Shown piece after piece: positions 28,201-35,753 of a DNA stretch of 64,000 nucleotides. Source of the DNA: Echinometra lucunter (taxonomy: Eukaryota > Echinodermata > Echinoidea > Camarodonta > Echinometridae). The notes below the pieces were generated by a model. The model ran no database searches. It was not told where the DNA came from and saw only the letters and a program-made list of their open reading frames with translations. Within the stretch, counting starts at the first letter, position 1; each line of letters begins with the position of its first letter. The stretch spans positions 29,104,319 to 29,168,318 of the forward strand of contig CM057152.1 of the NCBI GenBank assembly GCA_029962745.1, given 5' to 3'. The translations under genes and the position numbers were made by a program.

Positions 28201-29922
28201 TTGCTTATCTTTTACAATTCTTATATAGGCCTACTATTCTTTCCCTGTCGTATAATTCTATTGTTATTTTTATACATATATATTTATATTGATACTCTTT
28301 CTTTTCATTTTTTTTGGAGGGGGGTTGTTTTGTTTTAAATATGCTTATTAGTATACCATTGTCATTTCTGCTACATTTTTAAATATGCTTATTAGTATAC
28401 CATTGTCATTTCTGCTACATTTTTTAATTAGGTCTTTAATATTTAATGATGTATTTACATTGTTTCACACGGCCCCAATGGAAACCAGTCTTGTAACTGT
28501 TTGGGCTCTTTTAACCATGTGTAAATAAAGATATCAATCAATCAATCAGTCTTCACAAAAGCTGTCGCTAACATTTGCTAACGGCCCCAGTAGTCGCCAA
28601 ATGACTTTCATAAACTCTTTCGCAAACATTCGCACTAATGTTTCTAGTTGTCGCAAAACGTCGCTGATGAACCCTGATTTTCGCGAACATTCGTCTAAAA
28701 GTTGACGAATCGAAAATTGCAACGTTTGTATTTCGCCGGTATCACTGAGCGATGAACGCTTGCGAACGTAGCGAATTTGGGGTTTCGTCCGGGTTCGTAA
28801 AATGTCGTAAAAGGTCGTTAAAAAGTTTGCAAACAGTTTAAATTGTCGCAAATACTGTTTTCTTGTCGCAAAGAAATAATTTTGAACATGTTCAAAATTT
28901 ATTCGCGAATTTTTATCGAATTTATTTTTCTGCAAACAGTTGCAAGAATTTTAGCGACTCGTCTTTCAACCGTTTGCACAGGCTTACAACTGTTTTGCAA
29001 ACGGTTGTAAGACGTGTCGCTAAAATTCTTTTTCGATTCGCCAATGCTAGCGACCACCCATTTGCCATTTCCTCTTCTTCTTTTTTTTCATTTCTTCTAT
29101 CTCTCCATCTTTATAAATGTCACTGAAAAACAGGCGAACCCTGATTTTCGTCAACATTCGTCAAAAAGTTGACGAATCGAAAAATCGCAACGTTCGTAAG
29201 CGTTCGCCGCTCGGTGTGAGATACCCCCTTTATGAATAATGGTCGTCTTTTGCCTTCGTTATTAGCATGATTAGTCCTTTCAGCAGTCTACTATTTCTTA
29301 TTTTGATTTTTTTCTCTCTCTCTTTTATACAGGTGCAAATGGCATGAATGGCTGACACTACTTCTAAAATTTGTTCGAAAATGTACTGAGTTTTTTCTTC
29401 AACCTTTGCATACCAAATGACCACATTTCCTGGTTTGGCGCTATAACATTTCCTGTACTAAACACTGAAACTTCATCAGATGCGTGAGCAGGAAGAGCAC
29501 AAATTTCGAAACACTTTCTATCCAGTTTTTTTGTAGCGCTATGATTAGGCGGTTCACACCAAGATTTTTAAGACTTTCGATTTGGCAACATGTTGTCGAG
29601 AATTTGAAATTCACTTTTAACATGCTGGAAATTGTTTTGATGTTGGCTTTTCTTTTTGAAAGCTTGTCACCATAATTTTCACCAATATCAATATGCTTTT
29701 CACAAACAGACCTTTTTAGTAGAAAATAACGCAAGTCATATATACCAGCTTTGCTGATTTGAAAAAAAAAATGCTCATTCAATTTTCAATTTAACCTTTA
29801 AAAACTCTTTCCAGAATGAGTTGAGAAAAATGACTTACTCCGTCTCCGCCATCACCAATTGGAATGCTTGATGTTGTTGCAAGGAAGAGGAGCAGAATAC
29901 TCATGGATTCAAAAGCTTTCAT
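3915..29922 (-). CDS. Astacin-family secreted metalloprotease with EGF and three CUB domains (BP10/SpAN-like), ten exons, frameshifted in CUB3
   Basis: Minus-strand exons: 29922-29839, 23603-23399, 20746-20614, 17929-17860, 16580-16383, 12318-12024, 8469-8363, 6817-5748, 5139-4751 and 4143-3915. Every junction has GT/AG and compatible phase. The predicted chain is about 922 residues if an 11-bp duplication in exon 9 is ignored. Order: signal peptide, propeptide ending in RKKR (about 70-73), astacin domain with HEIGH and third ligand His (170, 174, 180), Met-turn SIMHY (223-227), EGF (about 285-320), CUB1, Thr-rich linker (about 457-648), CUB2, CUB3 and an acidic tail. The family cleaves extracellular protein substrates; the sea-urchin BP10/SpAN members act in the blastula. 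Oddities are Ser177 in place of the conserved Gly of HExxHxxGxxH, and the CUB3 frameshift. Family assignment is certain; orthology to BP10/SpAN is inferred from domain order. Confidence 0.9.
4210..4420. repeat. Degenerate (GGGTTA/GGGTCA)-like simple repeat
   Basis: Repeated TTAGG, AGGGTCAGG and TTAGGGTCAGGG words sit in the last protease intron. They resemble degraded telomere-type repeats but are too irregular to call interstitial telomere sequence. Confidence 0.5.
4751..5139 (-). CDS. Protease exon 9: end of CUB2, start of CUB3, with an 11-bp frameshifting duplication
   Basis: The acceptor TTACAG precedes 5139 and the donor GTACGA follows 4751. It encodes the CUB2 end (TVVFTSNRRRNRDGF, ASYRAVNI), then CUB3 starting KCSGTWDEDKGYIQSPNY. 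At 4901-4922 an 11-bp unit (TAGTTGGGTAG on the plus strand) is tandemly repeated and moves the rest of CUB3 (NYPNDYTKP, CSYVITAPEGSYVELSF, DYLWIYFGNG) into another frame. Read literally, translation ends early in exon 10. Either this is a real lesion or a sequencing or assembly slip in a short repeat. Confidence 0.85.
5748..6817 (-). CDS. Protease exon 8: end of CUB1, Thr-rich linker, start of CUB2
   Basis: The acceptor GCTGCTGCAG precedes 6817 and the donor GTAAGT follows 5748. CUB1 continues as GPPGSTISLTFTFF, CYFDYLQVF, LTYGGERLCG and FPGFFANYVI. About 192 residues of TTTTQP-type repeat follow. CUB2 starts CGGHFTASFGTFASPNYPDDY and continues to the exon end. The long Thr stretch suggests a mucin-type O-glycosylated spacer between CUB1 and CUB2, as in BP10/SpAN-type proteases. 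At 1070 nt this is by far the largest exon. Confidence 0.93.
5966..6541 (-). repeat. Coding minisatellite: TTTTQP repeats
   Basis: A tandem array with a basic 18-bp unit encodes TTTTQP, with shorter TTQP variants. It keeps the protease frame throughout. The opposite strand is therefore also open and reads as a Ser/Cys/Gly/Trp repeat, which is a shadow. Array length is likely to vary between alleles. Confidence 0.9.
6900..7140. other. Protease intron 7, proximal part
   Basis: Unique-looking intronic sequence with no gene or clear repeat, other than one CGACTTCG-rich stretch near 7020. Confidence 0.5.
7160..7530. repeat. Tandem repeat, about 140-bp unit, carrying AGGTCA motifs
   Basis: Three successive degenerate units share CAAAGGTCAA..TGAACTTTTTGCAAAAA, AACTTTCTATAGATTT and GAGGCGCAGTTCACCTTCGAA. 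One unit holds a perfect AGGTCAAAGGTCA near 7320. Confidence 0.7.
7658..7710. repeat. GC-rich hairpin
   Basis: TTTACACCAAG and CTTGGTGTAAA enclose GGGCCGCGGCCGGGCCGCGG. The palindrome is likely the tip of a MITE-type element. Confidence 0.65.
7736..8203. mobile_element. Single arm of the 43.5-kb foldback family
   Basis: This stretch matches one arm and the centre of the 900-bp palindromic element at 43538-44437: CGAACGATGTTTTTGT, ATACGGTTGAAATG, CCTAACGTTAGGACCCTG, AGGAGTGCCGACCCTA and the outer end CACTTCGGTCTA at 8203. The opposite arm is absent here. It lies in protease intron 7. Confidence 0.75.
8363..8469 (-). CDS. Protease exon 7: start of CUB1
   Basis: The acceptor TCTCCTCAG precedes 8469 and the donor GTAAGT follows 8363. 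It encodes RCTLELTEDDGLTGTISSPN then YPSNYDPDTLCQYLIT, the first strands and first two Cys of a CUB domain. Start phase 1 and end phase 0 match its neighbours. Confidence 0.92.
8510..8885. repeat. Dispersed repeat with AGGTCAAAGGTCA motifs
   Basis: It contains GAAGGTGGAGCGAGACT, CCGTAACGCTT, TTTGCCCGTTTGGAACCAAA and two near-copies of a unit with ATGCTCT..GGGACC and AGGTCAAAGGTCAAATG. The same family recurs, interrupted by other insertions, at about 31890-33970. Confidence 0.7.
9671..10136. mobile_element. Foldback element A with an internal tRNA-like module
   Basis: Termini 9671-9702 and 10105-10136 are inverted repeats matching at 30 of 32 positions (GGAAAGAGTTCCATATGTA / GGCAAGAGTTCCATATGTA). 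An exact 8-bp duplication TGGACTTT flanks it (9663-9670, 10137-10144). Inside, on the minus strand at about 9775-9860, are an A-box-like CTAGCTCGATAGGTAAGGCG and a B-box GGTTCGAGTC. There is no transposase frame. The 8-bp duplication suits a hAT-type or similar transposase, an inference. Confidence 0.8.
9775..9860 (-). other. tRNA-like sequence inside element A
   Basis: The minus strand has TAGCTCGATAGGTAAGGCG (A-box-like) and CAGGTTCGAGTC (B-box-like) about 40 bases apart, the spacing of an internal Pol III promoter. The acceptor stem does not pair well, so a functional tRNA is unlikely. Confidence 0.55.
10145..11100. other. Protease intron 6, no gene seen
   Basis: It holds a C/A homopolymer block at 10602-10640, and a GGGAGGGCGCTTCGCG region near 10772 belonging to a low-copy repeat whose mirror lies near 10970. 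No coding exon is visible. Confidence 0.5.
11111..11240. mobile_element. MITE with GGGTGTTTCATAAA termini, copy 1
   Basis: The left end GGGGTGTTTCATAAA is the inverse of the right end TTTATGAAACACCCC. CGTTCGTAA words lie inside. A larger member of the family is at 19231-19549. Confidence 0.75.
11250..11995. other. Protease intron 6, no feature recognised
   Basis: AT-rich intronic sequence with a C tract at about 11969-11983. Short open frames here have no splice support. Confidence 0.5.
12024..12318 (-). CDS. Protease exon 6: end of astacin domain and EGF-like domain
   Basis: The acceptor TTTTCAAAG precedes 12318 and the donor GTAAGT follows 12024. It continues the Met-turn exon as AFSIDSFSSTVDRRPTI, reaches the last astacin Cys in LINLVYEC, then an EGF-like module with VCLNDGYLSKDCTCKCPPQY and TGVQCE. 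The astacin domain end and the EGF share one exon. End phase 1 fits exon 7. Confidence 0.92.
12655..13140. mobile_element. Foldback-type element saturated with GAGACGTC motifs
   Basis: GGAGACGTC, GAGACGTCTC and close variants occur about a dozen times in both orientations in under 500 bp, with inverted blocks such as CGCTAGTTGCGGAGAC and GGAGACGTAGCGGCGAC. All six frames are partly open only because of this composition. Its ends are not exactly defined. Confidence 0.65.
13222..16101. mobile_element. 2.9-kb element with inverted ends and nine copies of a GCGTTACGGACATTACA motif
   Basis: The left end (ACACGATAAAAACTACTTTC near 13229) and right end (GAAAGTAGTTTATCGTGT near 16078) are imperfect inverted repeats. 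Between them, close matches to CGTTACGGACATTAC occur near 13638, 13816, 13987, 14010, 14321, 14890 and 15663, and inverted near 15503 and 15525. Two blocks (about 14750-15150 and 15540-15910) are diverged tandem copies. No long frame is present. It fills much of protease intron 5. Confidence 0.7.
16185..16262. repeat. (AAG)n and (GTA)n microsatellite
   Basis: Adjacent AAG and GTA trinucleotide runs, lying about 120 bp downstream of protease exon 5 in the gene's direction. Confidence 0.9.
16383..16580 (-). CDS. Protease exon 5: zinc-binding and Met-turn segment
   Basis: The acceptor AATTGACAG precedes 16580 and the donor GTAAGT follows 16383; phase 0 at both ends (66 codons). It holds HEIGHAISFFHEQSRPDRD, giving zinc ligands His170, His174 and His180 and catalytic Glu171, and the Met-turn SIMHY. 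The family signature is HExxHxxGxxH; the eighth position here is Ser177 (AGT), one base from Gly (GGT). All other signature residues are intact. Confidence 0.95.
16600..17540. other. Protease intron 4, no gene seen
   Basis: Intronic sequence with no coding exon and no clear element boundaries. A short CTCGCTCGC word near 17450 resembles part of the hAT-type family at 40127. Confidence 0.45.
17545..17660. repeat. (ATC/ATT)n microsatellite
   Basis: Interrupted CATCAT and ATTATT trinucleotide runs. Confidence 0.9.
17860..17929 (-). CDS. Protease exon 4: central astacin cysteine pair
   Basis: The acceptor TTATTCTAG precedes 17929 and the donor GTAAAA follows 17860. It encodes GCYSSIGKVGSAEQDVSIG then EGCDT, containing the internal disulphide pair of the astacin fold. 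Phase 2 to 0. Confidence 0.93.
17990..18145. mobile_element. Short hairpin MITE with GGTTGGTTAAA arms
   Basis: AATCATTAGGTTGGTTAAA and GAACCGACCAACTGTT on the left are complementary to AACAGTTGATCGGTTC and TTTAACCAACCCAATGATT on the right, with a loop of about 40 bases. Confidence 0.7.
18150..19225. other. Protease intron 3, no gene seen
   Basis: It contains a G homopolymer at about 18348-18370 and scattered GAGCGAGC words near 18553 and 18805. No exon with splice sites was found. Confidence 0.45.
19231..19549. mobile_element. MITE with GGGTGTTTCATAAA termini, copy 2
   Basis: Left GGGGGTGTTTCATAAAGCTG and right CAGCTATATGAAACACCCCC are inverted. Subterminal TGACTTTACGAACGACTTGA and TCAAGTCTTTCGTAAAGTCA are also inverted, and inner blocks CAAATGGGATGCCAAA and GCATCCCATTTGGCTTG pair. 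Confidence 0.8.
20168..20330. mobile_element. MITE, GCGTTTCATGAAAGG family, copy 1
   Basis: Nearly identical over about 155 bp to the element at 38942-39099, including GACTTGTCGGATGTTTTATC, CCATAGTAACGATGCTTCTC and GATGTCAGATCTGACAACTT. The inverted ends are GCGTTTCATG / TTGATGAAATGC. It lies in protease intron 3. Confidence 0.85.
20614..20746 (-). CDS. Protease exon 3: N-terminal part of the astacin domain
   Basis: The acceptor TTCTCTTTCAG precedes 20746 and the donor GTAAGT follows 20614. Read in phase 1 it gives EPDRAKIENVMDFMSNRTCL then TFPPWTPANA and RLSFIKGS. It contains the conserved Cys of the N-terminal disulphide (NRTC). The longest open frame over this region is a different frame and is not the coding one. 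Confidence 0.92.
20923..22815. mobile_element. 1.9-kb foldback element built of GCGAA/TTCGC-rich inverted blocks
   Basis: The outer arms share GATGCGAATGTCGAAAAAAT and GGCAAAGTCC, inverted between about 20960-21000 and 22750-22790. Further copies of the block lie near 21175-21260 (inverted) and 21790-21850 (direct), so it is a nest of alternating foldbacks. Open frames across it are compositional. It sits in protease intron 2. Confidence 0.7.
23399..23603 (-). CDS. Protease exon 2: propeptide and start of the catalytic domain
   Basis: The acceptor CTCTTTCAG precedes 23603 and the donor GTAGGT follows 23399. It encodes DTAPPPDVQPMDERNPDGTD, FTPEQYEAFFNGENEG, the basic site GRKKRK, and the catalytic start RRWDNGVVPYVIT. 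RKKR is a likely proprotein-convertase site. FNGE may stand in place of the astacin FxGD aspartate-switch motif (inference, not aligned). The acceptor's upstream tract is the polypyrimidine strand of the adjacent minisatellite. Confidence 0.94.
23610..24540. repeat. GA-rich minisatellite, about 99-bp unit
   Basis: The word ACACGAGGAAGAGCGAAG recurs at about 23843, 23943, 24042, 24141, 24241 and 24340, giving a 99-100 bp period and roughly seven units. The purine/pyrimidine bias keeps several frames open for hundreds of codons on both strands; these are not genes. On the minus strand it forms about 900 nt of near-continuous pyrimidine right before the exon 2 acceptor. Confidence 0.92.
24541..25261. 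repeat. Left copy of a duplicated 720-bp block flanking the gap
   Basis: Nearly identical to 25775-26520, from GGATAGGGGAAAGAGT through CACCGCATGTCACACCGCC to ACATTAGAATACAGAAAAAG. There are only scattered substitutions and small indels. Confidence 0.9.
25262..25761. other. Assembly gap of exactly 500 N
   Basis: 500 undetermined bases, a conventional placeholder length. It lies inside protease intron 1 between two near-identical blocks. Any open frame crossing it is meaningless. Confidence 0.99.
25762..26521. repeat. Right copy of the duplicated block flanking the gap
   Basis: Begins in the same GA-rich minisatellite end and runs parallel to 24530-25261. Small differences (GATTATGTGAG versus GATTGTGTGAG; ATGAAGCATG versus ATTAAGCATG) look allelic in scale. 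Confidence 0.9.
26655..26786 (+). mobile_element. tRNA-derived SINE, second family
   Basis: It has GTCGAGTGGTCTAAAACATT as A-box region and GGGTTCGATACCCGG as B box, then TTATGCC and CATTTTATTTACATTCCTCT. The same organisation is at 55858. It directly abuts the piggyBac-like MITE, which appears to have inserted into its tail. Confidence 0.7.
26791..27195. mobile_element. piggyBac-like MITE with TTAA target duplication, uninterrupted copy
   Basis: Ends CCCATTCCTGACAG and CTGTCATGAATGGG are inverted and are flanked by TTAA (26787-26790 and 27196-27199). CCC termini and TTAA duplication are the piggyBac hallmark. No transposase frame. The copy at 45086-45893 is interrupted. Confidence 0.82.
27565..29220. 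mobile_element. 1.65-kb foldback element with TTCGCAAAC/GTCGCTA motifs
   Basis: The left end CACTGAGCGGCGAACTTGC is inverted at the right end GCGTTCGCCGCTCGGTGTG. GTCGCAAA, TTTGCAAAC, GTTGACGAATCG and CGTGTCGCTAAAATTC recur in both orientations, and a second nested left end starts near 28741. There is a short AAAAT microsatellite near 27957. Located in protease intron 1. Confidence 0.75.
28337..28425. repeat. 44-bp direct duplication
   Basis: AATATGCTTATTAGTATACC with ATTGTCATTTCTGCTACATT is present twice in tandem, inside the 27565-29220 element. Confidence 0.85.
29839..29922 (-). CDS. Protease exon 1: signal peptide
   Basis: The chosen ATG at 29922-29920 gives MKAFESMSILLLFLATTSS then IPIGDGGDG, with the donor GTAAGT following 29839, 28 codons, phase 0. 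The hydrophobic core SILLLFLA followed by small residues is a secretory signal. An in-frame upstream ATG at 29979 would add a charged leader and is less likely; an internal Met at 29904 would still leave a signal peptide. Confidence 0.85.
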
Positions 29923-30076
29923 TTTTCCTTCTTTTTCTCCGCCCACCTTCAGATTTGTCGAGGATATACTAACGACCAAAATGCAACAAAAGGCGCCTTC
30001 TTGTTTTCACGTCAATTTCAAAACTTTCGAGCTGGCAGATTAAAAAGTTATCATTCATCTCATCCGGGGCGTTCTG

Positions 30077-30083
30077 TTTTATA
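30077..30083 (-). promoter_or_regulatory. TATA box of the protease gene
   Basis: The minus strand reads TGTATAAAACAG about 155 bases upstream of the protease ATG, so transcription would start near 30050 with a 5' leader of about 130 nt. Position and consensus support it; no transcript evidence is available here. Confidence 0.55.
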
Positions 30084-30099
30084 CAATTTGTGGCAGTGA

Positions 30100-30624
30100 G
30101 GGATACGCCCAATTGCACTAAGACCCCAAATTATTTCTATAGCCGTATGAATAATGATTAGTTATAGGGTTATGAAATCAAGGTGGTCCTTGTGGCTTTG
30201 CGTGTCACCAGTGAACTCAGATGATAATTAGGCTACGTCAAACCAGGCAAACATGTAGCGGCTATTGGCGGCCATGGTATTGCAAAAGCAAATATCGAAC
30301 CATAGCCTTCATGGTACTCCAGTTAAATCATTCTGTCAGTTCACAAGGAATCACAATAATTACCTATATAGAACCTTTCACAAGTGACAGTTACCATGGC
30401 TACAGAGAGAGCGAGAAGAGAGAAAAGGTATCAGTAATCTGTCGTCATGATTTTCTATCAAATTATACCAAATAAGGTAAAGCAAACCATCGCTGTTTGT
30501 TGATTATCATGCATAACTATAAAAATAAGTGATGCTGAGAGGGCTCGTATATAAGCATGATAAGTGATGTTGAGAATGATGAGAGAGCCACGCCCCTTCC
30601 ATGGGTGGTGAGTTGGTAAATGTG

Positions 30625-30663
<39 letters not shown>

Positions 30664-31880
30664 ATAGCATAGCTGCATTTTAAGCAAATTTCTGATTATT
30701 CATTGCTTGCTTCGCCTGCTTCCAACACTTATAGATTGGACAGAAACATTATTGTACAGATGATATTCGGGCAAAATATTCAAATACCTGGAAGCAAAAT
30801 TCGCCTTATACTGCAGGAAAAAAAATCTTTTTCACGAAGGAAATTGATACCTTTGCCTCTTTGTCAGATTGTGGTTGTTTTACTCTCTTTTCCGATAATA
30901 TTTGTAACTGTCAGTGGACTTTGTCATAGAATGCATTGGCCTATGGTGTTAAAAAATGCAGCATTCAAGTTAATTTCATTGCATATGCTCTCCCTCCCCC
31001 TTAGTTCCGCTTTTTCCTTTTGAAATGTTGTTGGGTTTGGGGGAGGGGGTTGATTGGGGGTTGCTTTATTTGTTTATATTTTTTTCTTGTGTTTTGTTTT
31101 TCTCTTGTTTTGGATACCAACTGAAGGTCTTCCGCTTACATCATCAAGCGCCCCACACCCTCCCCCATTTTTCTCCCTCATGCACGGCTAGTCAAAAATG
31201 ACACAGTTTCCGTTTATTGATTCAGTTTTCATTGTTTCCATTAGTTCTTCTGTTTAATGTTAACCCCTTGTCACGCGCAGCTGATCAAAAATCACACATT
31301 CCCGTAATGATTTTTTTTTAAATCCTGTAAGCATGATTTAATGATTTTCTACCTCAATGTTTCGTCTACCAGTGTTCTTTCTACGGAAGATTTTCGAACA
31401 GCTATCCAAAGAGTTGCACTCGGCCCCTATTATAACCCCGCGCAAAAATATTTTAAAAGTGAATAAACCTGCAGTTTTTTAACCTGAATAATTTCAGCTA
31501 TTAGCTGCATGTAGGATGAAAACTTTGACAATAAACCATAAAGTTTCCAATATAGCAACAATAGAATTTTTGGGTTGGCAATTTATTCCTTCAGCGTTGT
31601 CTTTGACGTTATACGATAGTTTTGAGGTTTCCTCGAGTACACATTACCGATTCGACAAGGTAGCTGAATCATAGCAACATATAACATTGAAATAGGCCTA
31701 CTATCACATGCAAATTACATGTGCAGTAATCATGCCGAGCTCTGCCTTTGAAACTCCATATTATTGCATGTTTCATAGATCAGTTTAGAATTTATCATAT
31801 CTTGGCTATTTTGATTGATCAAGTTGAATATCAGGATATTAAATTGTAGAGTAGCAAAATCCATTTCAAAATTATCCGTT
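30100..31880. other. Intergenic region without a recognisable gene
   Basis: A (TC)n microsatellite lies at 30628-30661. The open frame at 30703-31023 (plus) has no recognisable domain and no fitting splice context. Nothing else identified. Confidence 0.5.
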
Positions 31881-31926
31881 TGGCCTGCGATTTTTGTCGA
31901 GCCACCAAGGTGGAGCAAGACTGACT

Positions 31927-33280
31927 AAAGCCCACCGCACACTATACGATCCGACTGCGACCCGATTTTCGAACAAATGGTATTTTGCATTAAATTTGAA
32001 AGTTTAAACATTTAAAACAAGACTGCTGTTTGTTGATTTATCTGAAATCAGAATACCGCTTGTTGATTTATCTGAAATCAGACTACTGCTTGTTGATTTA
32101 TGTGAAATTAGACTACCGCTTGTTGATTAATCTGAAATCAGACTACTGTTTTTTTTATATATCTGATATCAGACTATTGTTTGTTGATTTATCTGCTTGT
32201 TGATTTATCTGAAATTAGACTACCGCTTGTTGATTAATCTGAAATCCCTACCGCATGTTGATTTATCTTATATGAGACTACCGGTTGTTGATTAATCTGA
32301 AATCAGACTACTGTTTGTTGATTTATCTGAAATTAGACTACCGGTTGTTGATTAATCTGAAATCAGACTACTGTTTGTTGTTTGTCTCGTTAGAGGTAAA
32401 CTTAGTTTTATGTTTTTGCTATTGCATAGAAATCTGTTTTGTTTTTCAACCTGCATGATATGCAATACGTCATATTCATTTCAATTTGTATATTAAAGTT
32501 ATCGATGAAAATAAAATGAAGAAATTATGTTCTCTCCTTTCTTGGCTGTGTTCCTGTGTGTATGGATGAAGGGGCGTTTGCATGACTTGTGTGAGCAATA
32601 AGTGTGTGTTAGTACTGAACCCATGTGCTAGAGTGTGCGGGGGAGGGGGGTGAATATTACTTATGTAATTACGATGATTGTATATTATGTCATATTTTGT
32701 TATCAATACCCCAGAATGTCAATTTGTTGTTTCATTACTTTGCTGTTCATTTGAATAATTGGAAATAAATGTGTTTGAATTGAAATTGAATTGAATTATT
32801 AAGTACTTTAAATGCAAATAACTTTGCATACCATGATAAAATGTGATTTGCTGTAAAATACGGCTACATGGCTGTTTTTAAAAAGATGGCAACGATTGGA
32901 CAGAAAACAGTACTAAAATGAACAATGATTTGTTTGTTTTGAAATGATTCCTTGTTGCAAGTAAAAGTATCTTAAATGAAGTTCAGAAGAATGACAGGAA
33001 TACTAAAATCGAAATTTTGGTGGACTGCAAGCCTGTGGTCGGAGTAAAATCGGCTTCAAATCGTAGCCGATTGCAAGATTGCTATGACGTCACTACGATT
33101 TGGGTTCACTTTTATTCATACAGGGAGGCTCGCAACAGCCCGGAATTTCGATTTTACTATTCATACGACTATTCGGAACTAAGCGTTAAGAATTTACATG
33201 TTTGAATGTTCATATCAAATGTTACAACAATTTCTTCCAAAATCGGATCGCAGACAGATCGTATAGTTTGCGGTGGGCTT
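31927..33280. mobile_element. Foldback element with about 45-bp inverted ends
   Basis: Left AAGCCCACCGCACACTATAC and right GTATAGTTTGCGGTGGGCTT are inverted, with ACGATCCGACTGCGACCCG / GATCGCAGACAGATCGT continuing the match. It splits a copy of the AGGTCA repeat seen intact at 8510-8885. Confidence 0.78.
32031..32385. repeat. Tandem array, 30-bp unit
   Basis: TTGTTGATTTATCTGAAATC and AGACTACTG/ACCG units recur at 30-bp spacing about a dozen times with substitutions and one deletion. There are no spacer-like unique sequences. It lies inside the 31927-33280 element. Confidence 0.9.
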
Positions 33281-33386
33281 AGGGGATCCTCAGCGACGTC
33301 CTTCCGTCCGTCCGTGACGCTTATGAAACTTGAATAATTGCGACAATTTGCCCGTTTGTAACCAAACTTGAATGGTAGATGCTCTT

Positions 33387-33850
33387 CAGGTCGCACGCCT
33401 GTAAATATATCCCCATAGGCTTCTGTGTTAAAATGAGATTTGATAAAATCATAGAAAGTAAGTGCTGGTATATGGCACCATTCAAATTTTTCTCTTTACA
33501 AGTTCATACAATATCCTACATTTCCTGAAAATATGAAGGGGTGTTTTTCAGCATTTCTTTTTCTGTACATGGGTTGAAACTAGGACTAACAAAAACTCGG
33601 TCAAAGCTCCAGTGGTTGTAAGGTTTTTCGCCACACTAATCATAAAGTCCCGTTAAAATCCACCTGGGACCAACTGCTGCTCTCTCATGGGACTGATCTA
33701 ACCAGTAATTATCCCTTTATGCACATATAAAACAAAGTATTCAAGTATGTATCTCTAATTTTATATGAATATTTTTTCAACTATGACATCACGGGTTGGA
33801 GGAATCTCTGAGAATGGCTGGATCTATTTACAGGCGTGCGGCCTATAGGC
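33387..33850. mobile_element. MITE with CGCACGCCTGTAAATA inverted ends
   Basis: Left GGTCGCACGCCTGTAAATA and right TATTTACAGGCGTGCGGCC are inverted. It interrupts the AGGTCA-type repeat between TAGATGCTCTT and GGGACCTCAATG, which are adjacent in the copy at 8630-8660. Confidence 0.72.
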
Positions 33851-34109
33851 CAGGGACCTCAATGTTATTTGAGGTCAAAGGTCACGTATGTCGGTCAAAG
33901 GTCAAATGAGGTCAAAGGTTAAAATTTACACGCAAGAAATAATGCATACTAACGTGGCAAGACACATTAGGGCTATTGCCTTGTTTTGAAAATGAAGGCG
34001 TTGCATACTGAGTGTTTTAAGGGATTTTCATCTATACACTTGTATGGGTATCCAGAAGAAAGTTTCAGGAAATTTTCTGACTTCAGATTTTACCAACAAT
34101 TTGCGAAAT

Positions 34110-34690
34110 CAAAATTATAATCTGTTTGATTACCTCATTTCCTCTTTCTATCGTCCTCATGTTATTCTTTGTTTTATTATTATATTTTCTCATCTTTCTA
34201 TTTTTCCTTATGTTGTTCTTTTTAATCCTATATCATTTCCTCTTTCTATCTTCCTTATTATTCTTTGTTTTATATCATTTTCTATCTCTCCTTATGTTAT
34301 TCTTTGTTTTATCGTTCTGTCTTCTTTTATGTCTTTCTTTATGTCATTCTTTGTTTTTTTCTTCTATCTTCCTGTCTTTCCATCTTTCTTTTTTACTCTT
34401 TGTTTTATTCTGCCATTTCCTCTTTCTGTCTTTCTGTTGTTAGTCTTTGTTTTTTCCTTCTATCTTCTTTTTCAATCTTTCTTATGTTATTCTTTGTTTT
34501 ATCCTATCATTTCCTCTTTCTAGCTTTCCCTGTTACATTTCCATCTTTCCTTTTGCTACTCTTTGTTTTATTCTGCCGTTTCCTCTTTCTGTCTTTCTTT
34601 TGTTAGTCTTTGTTTTGTCTTCCTTCTATCTTCTTTTTCAATCTTTCTTATGTTATTCTTTGTTTTATCCTATCATTTCCTCTTTCTAGC
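34110..34690. repeat. Pyrimidine-rich tandem repeat
   Basis: Degenerate units of TTATGTTATTCTTTGTTTTA, CATTTCCTCTTTCT. The low-complexity plus strand stays open in three frames as Phe/Leu/Ser-rich pseudo-peptides; none is a gene. Confidence 0.85.
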
Positions 34691-34699
34691 TTTCCTTAT

Positions 34700-35750
34700 T
34701 GCATTACATACAGTATAACTCCAAACTTTCGAAAAAGCTCGAGAAGCATAAACAGTACCTTGTGCAATGGCGTTTACGATGTGCGTTTACAATGTGCGTT
34801 TCAAAACGCTCATCGTGCCTTCAAAAGGTGAGCATAAACGAACCCATTTTGAACCCAACATAATGTGTCAAATACATTTTCCCATGATATCTTGTCAGAT
34901 CTTAGTACTGTATATTACTAGTCTGATGATAAATTAGGTTCTGCTAAAACGAATACAAATCACTAGAAAATAATCATGAAATTAATCAGTAGCAATAGCG
35001 TAAATAGATTTAATTAAGAGCCATCTGCCCAGTAATGTACACAAAAATAATTGATTCAATTTGCAACAGTGTGATTTGCATCAATATATCATCAGTATGT
35101 GATTATGTCCTTATTGCGAGTGAAAGACTGGTGGTTTAACCCTAAAAGAACCGGGCTATTTCTGGGTACCGTTTCATGAAAGTTGGTCTTTTACGACTGG
35201 TGGGGCATTATGCCCCCCCCCCCCCCCAAAAAAAAAAAAAAAAAAAATAATAATAATAATAAAAAATCTCGGCCGTGGATCGCCCGATTACCACGAAAAT
35301 TTGCATGAAGGTAGAGAATGACTTCAGATTTTACCAACAAAACTACAAAATGGGAGATCAAAATCATATTCTGTTTAATTACGAACGAGACTGAATCCTT
35401 TTTCAGTGGCTGGATCTTTTCCTTTTTTGAAAAGAAAACTTATTTGCTATTCAAAGTAATTTTTACTCAGTTGTATTTTTCAACAAAATGATAATCAAAT
35501 ATATATTCTGAAATGTGTTCAGTCATGACAAAATCTGGTCTAGGCTCATGGAGTAAGCCCTATCCAGCTCGTCTTGTAGATTATGACAAAGTCTGTCTGG
35601 TCCAAGCGCCCAGACTGATTGTTATGCATCATAATCTAATCATCAGTTGGTTCTATTTTTCATATCCCCCCCCCCAACACACACGCACACACCAAGCAAC
35701 TTTCATTTTCGGTCTCGTATTTCGCGACGGGACGCAATGAGGGTCCTTAC
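34700..35750. other. Intergenic region without a recognisable gene
   Basis: It contains C and A homopolymers at 35211-35247. Two related words, TGACAAAATCTGGTCTAGG and TGACAAAGTCTGTCTGGTCC, lie near 35526 and 35583. No coding signal. Confidence 0.5.
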
Positions 35751-35753
35751 TAG

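Noticed and set aside
32031..32385. CRISPR-like array
   Set aside because: Units are contiguous 30-bp tandem repeats without unique spacers, in an animal genome.
34044..34831. Phe/Leu/Ser-rich frames resembling multi-pass membrane proteins
   Set aside because: Low-complexity pyrimidine repeat open in three frames at once, with no conserved features.
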